From NCBI GenBank assembly GCA_937873285.1, contig CALMNV010000081.1, forward strand, positions 1-6,898: a stretch of 6,898 bases of DNA, in the 5' to 3' direction. This document shows, one piece after another, positions 5,725-6,898 of this stretch. This DNA is from an uncultured Intrasporangium sp. GTDB lineage: Bacteria > Actinomycetota > Actinomycetes > Actinomycetales > Dermatophilaceae. The first letter of the stretch is position 1. The number at the start of each line of letters is the position of its first letter. The notes under the pieces were generated by a model, which saw only the letters and a list, made by a program, of their open reading frames with translations, searched no databases and was not told the DNA's origin. Made by a program: the position numbers and the translations under genes.

Positions 5725-6898
5725 CCGGTGCCCCCAGCGCCCCCGGAGCCCCCGGTGCCCCCGGTGCCCCCGGTGCCCTCGGTGCCCCCGGTGCCCTGGA
5801 CGCCGCTCGTGGTGTCGCCCGTGCTCGTGGCGCCTCTGCCGCCCGGGACATGCCGAAAGCCGAGATGGTCCACTTCCTCGGCCGTCGGCACGCCTCGCGC
5901 GCTGTCCGCTGCGGCGCTCACCCCGGCGAGCAGCTGCGCGACCAGTGCACCGAGGACGGCGGTGGGCAGCGGATCCGCGGGGTCGGGCGGAGGGCGGCCC
6001 ACCCGGAACTCGCGACCCTCGTAGCAGGCCTCGAGGTTGTCGAACGTCGTGGCGAAGAAGCGCCGGTAGGCATCCTCGAGCAGCGGGCTGCGCACCTCCG
6101 GGACGGCTTCGAGGTCGACGCCGCTCCAGCTCGCCGGCAGGGTGAAGAGCTGCCGACCGCGCACGGTCACGCGGGTCCCGGCAGGGTCCCGCAGGAAGAT
6201 GAGGGCTCCGTCGTCACAGGTGGCCGAGCCGTTGGGCGACGACACGGTGCGCCACGTCAGCCGGTGGGCGTCGGCGGACCGCTCGACCAGCTCCAGCTTG
6301 CACACGTCGATGGGTGGACCGCCCCACGCCGCGAGGTAGTTCGGCTGCGGCAGGTAGAGGTTGCGCTCGGCCTGCCGGCTGGTGCCGGGAGCCGGCGGCG
6401 GGCGCAGCTCGACCGCGACGCGGCGACCGCCGAGGTAGTCGGCCATGAGGCTGATGCCCGCCGCCACGTCGACGCGCGCGACGAAGTCGTCGAAGGGCGC
6501 CGCGATGGTGCGAGACACCTCGAAGACGGTGGCGCCGTCGACCAGGCACCAGCGCAGGCCCTCTGGCACGGGAGGGAGCGCCTCGACGAGCTCTTCGAAC
6601 GGCGCGAGGTAGGCCGGCAGCCCGTCGTAGTCGGCGGCAGCCCAGCCTCTCGGGTCGAAGCCGAGCGGCACCTCGGGGCGAAGTGCTCGGCCCTTGTCCA
6701 GCGTCGCCGCCCACCCGCGCCCGGCGGTGCTCACCGCGCCCACGGCGTCGAGCAGGGCGCAGGCGGCCGCGAGCCCGACCGGCTCGTCGGCGGCGCGAAG
6801 GATCGGGCCAAGCACCGCACGAAGGCCGGCCAGTGCCCGGTCCCCGGACGGGCCGGACGGGCCGGACGGGTCGGGGTCCGCAGGCCAGGCCTCGGCCC
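5721..6898 (-). CDS. SRPBCC-like (START/Bet v1-type) domain protein with Gly/Thr-rich tail, 5' end outside window
   Basis: I do not recognise a named family. The frame is open to the right edge, and a GTG at 6815 is the first candidate start within it. Using that numbering (364 residues): residues 1-30 are Ala/Leu-rich helix and 80-275 look like one SRPBCC-type fold. That region has a strand/helix start (TVFEVSRTIAAPFDDFVARV, 96-115), a beta-rich middle (CKLELVE, HRLTWRTVSS, DGALIFLRD, GTRVTVRGRQLF) and a final helix (EDAYRRFFATTFDNLEACYE, 247-266). Such domains form a deep pocket for lipids, sterols or polyketides, or act as enzymes. Residues 284-305 are a further hydrophobic helix, and 340-364 are Gly/Thr repeats. 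Upstream of 6815 come a Pro-Ser-Gly repeat and more sequence that joins smoothly into the helix, so the real protein probably starts outside the window. Its TGA overlaps the reductase ATG by 4 bp, which suggests a shared pathway. Confidence 0.82.
   Translation of the reverse strand, partial: AEAWPADPDPSGPSGPSGDRALAGLRAVLGPILRAADEPVGLAAACALLDAVGAVSTAGRGWAATLDKGRALRPEVPLGFDPRGWAAADYDGLPAYLAPFEELVEALPPVPEGLRWCLVDGATVFEVSRTIAAPFDDFVARVDVAAGISLMADYLGGRRVAVELRPPPAPGTSRQAERNLYLPQPNYLAAWGGPPIDVCKLELVERSADAHRLTWRTVSSPNGSATCDDGALIFLRDPAGTRVTVRGRQLFTLPASWSGVDLEAVPEVRSPLLEDAYRRFFATTFDNLEACYEGREFRVGRPPPDPADPLPTAVLGALVAQLLAGVSAAADSARGVPTAEEVDHLGFRHVPGGRGATSTGDTTSGVQGTGGTEGTGGTGGTGGSGGAGGTG
5727..5798 (-). 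repeat. Eight 9-bp tandem units encoding a Gly/Thr tail
   Basis: Eight consecutive 9-bp units follow GGTGCCCCC on the plus strand: four exact copies, and four with one or two changes (starting at 5736, 5745, 5772 and 5790). On the coding strand they read mostly Gly-Gly-Thr, with single changes to Ser, Ala, Glu and Gln, and make residues 340-363. One glycine codon separates the array from the stop codon, so the tract forms the very end of the protein. Phase-preserving repeats like this change length easily by slippage. Confidence 0.9.
6846..6872 (-). repeat. Three 9-bp tandem units encoding Pro-Ser-Gly
   Basis: GGACGGGCC occurs twice (6846-6854, 6855-6863), followed by GGACGGGTC (6864-6872). 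In the frame of the SRPBCC-like gene this gives a Pro-Ser-Gly linker just upstream of the GTG at 6815. In-frame repeats before the candidate start are one reason to think the coding region continues beyond the window. Confidence 0.75.

Noticed and set aside
5727..5798. CRISPR-like array
   Set aside because: The units are contiguous 9-mers with no spacers and are in frame with a coding region.
4846..6024. Plus-strand open frame (392 codons) opposite the reductase and SRPBCC-like genes
   Set aside because: The minus strand has intact SDR motifs and an ATGA junction. The plus reading includes a Pro/Val run that is simply the complement of the Gly/Thr repeat.

Overview
The window is about 6.9 kb of very GC-rich DNA with strong G/C at third codon positions, GTG as well as ATG starts, and TANNNT -10 elements placed directly against start codons. 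This points to a high-GC actinobacterium. A run of TATGCC/GGCATA words reminds me of Intrasporangiaceae-type Micrococcales, but that placement is only an impression. I found no rRNA, tRNA, CRISPR array, transposase or phage gene.

Left part (1-1006): a divergent pair. The 5' part of a LuxR-type regulator gene (GAF-like N-terminal domain, minus strand, cut by the window edge) faces a small cupin gene on the plus strand. Between them is a perfect 18-bp palindrome, the obvious operator candidate. Middle left (1040-2426, minus strand): a classical short-chain dehydrogenase gene followed by pyrE (orotate phosphoribosyltransferase, the step that makes OMP in pyrimidine synthesis). The regulator, pyrE and dehydrogenase genes all have TANNNT exactly six bases before the start codon, the pattern expected of leaderless mRNAs.

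Right part (2564-6898): four genes of uncertain role in two convergent, tightly coupled pairs. On the plus strand, a cytosolic beta-propeller protein with recurring histidines overlaps by 8 bp a two-part protein. That second protein has a phasin-like helical N-terminus, a Pro-rich linker and an Ig-like beta domain. On the minus strand, a protein with an SRPBCC-like (hydrophobic-ligand) domain runs off the right edge. It ends in a Gly/Thr repeat tail and overlaps by 4 bp (ATGA) an extended-SDR NAD(P)-dependent reductase/epimerase. The two pairs meet tail to tail with a 53-bp antisense overlap of coding sequence.

How the genes might work together: pyrE and the dehydrogenase look like ordinary chromosomal genes. 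The regulator and cupin probably form a small self-contained regulatory unit. The right-hand four genes are the least explained part. A phasin-like helix, a lipid-type binding fold and a DFR/HpnA/3-beta-HSD-like reductase together are compatible with metabolism or storage of a hydrophobic compound, but this is inference from architecture and not a demonstrated pathway.
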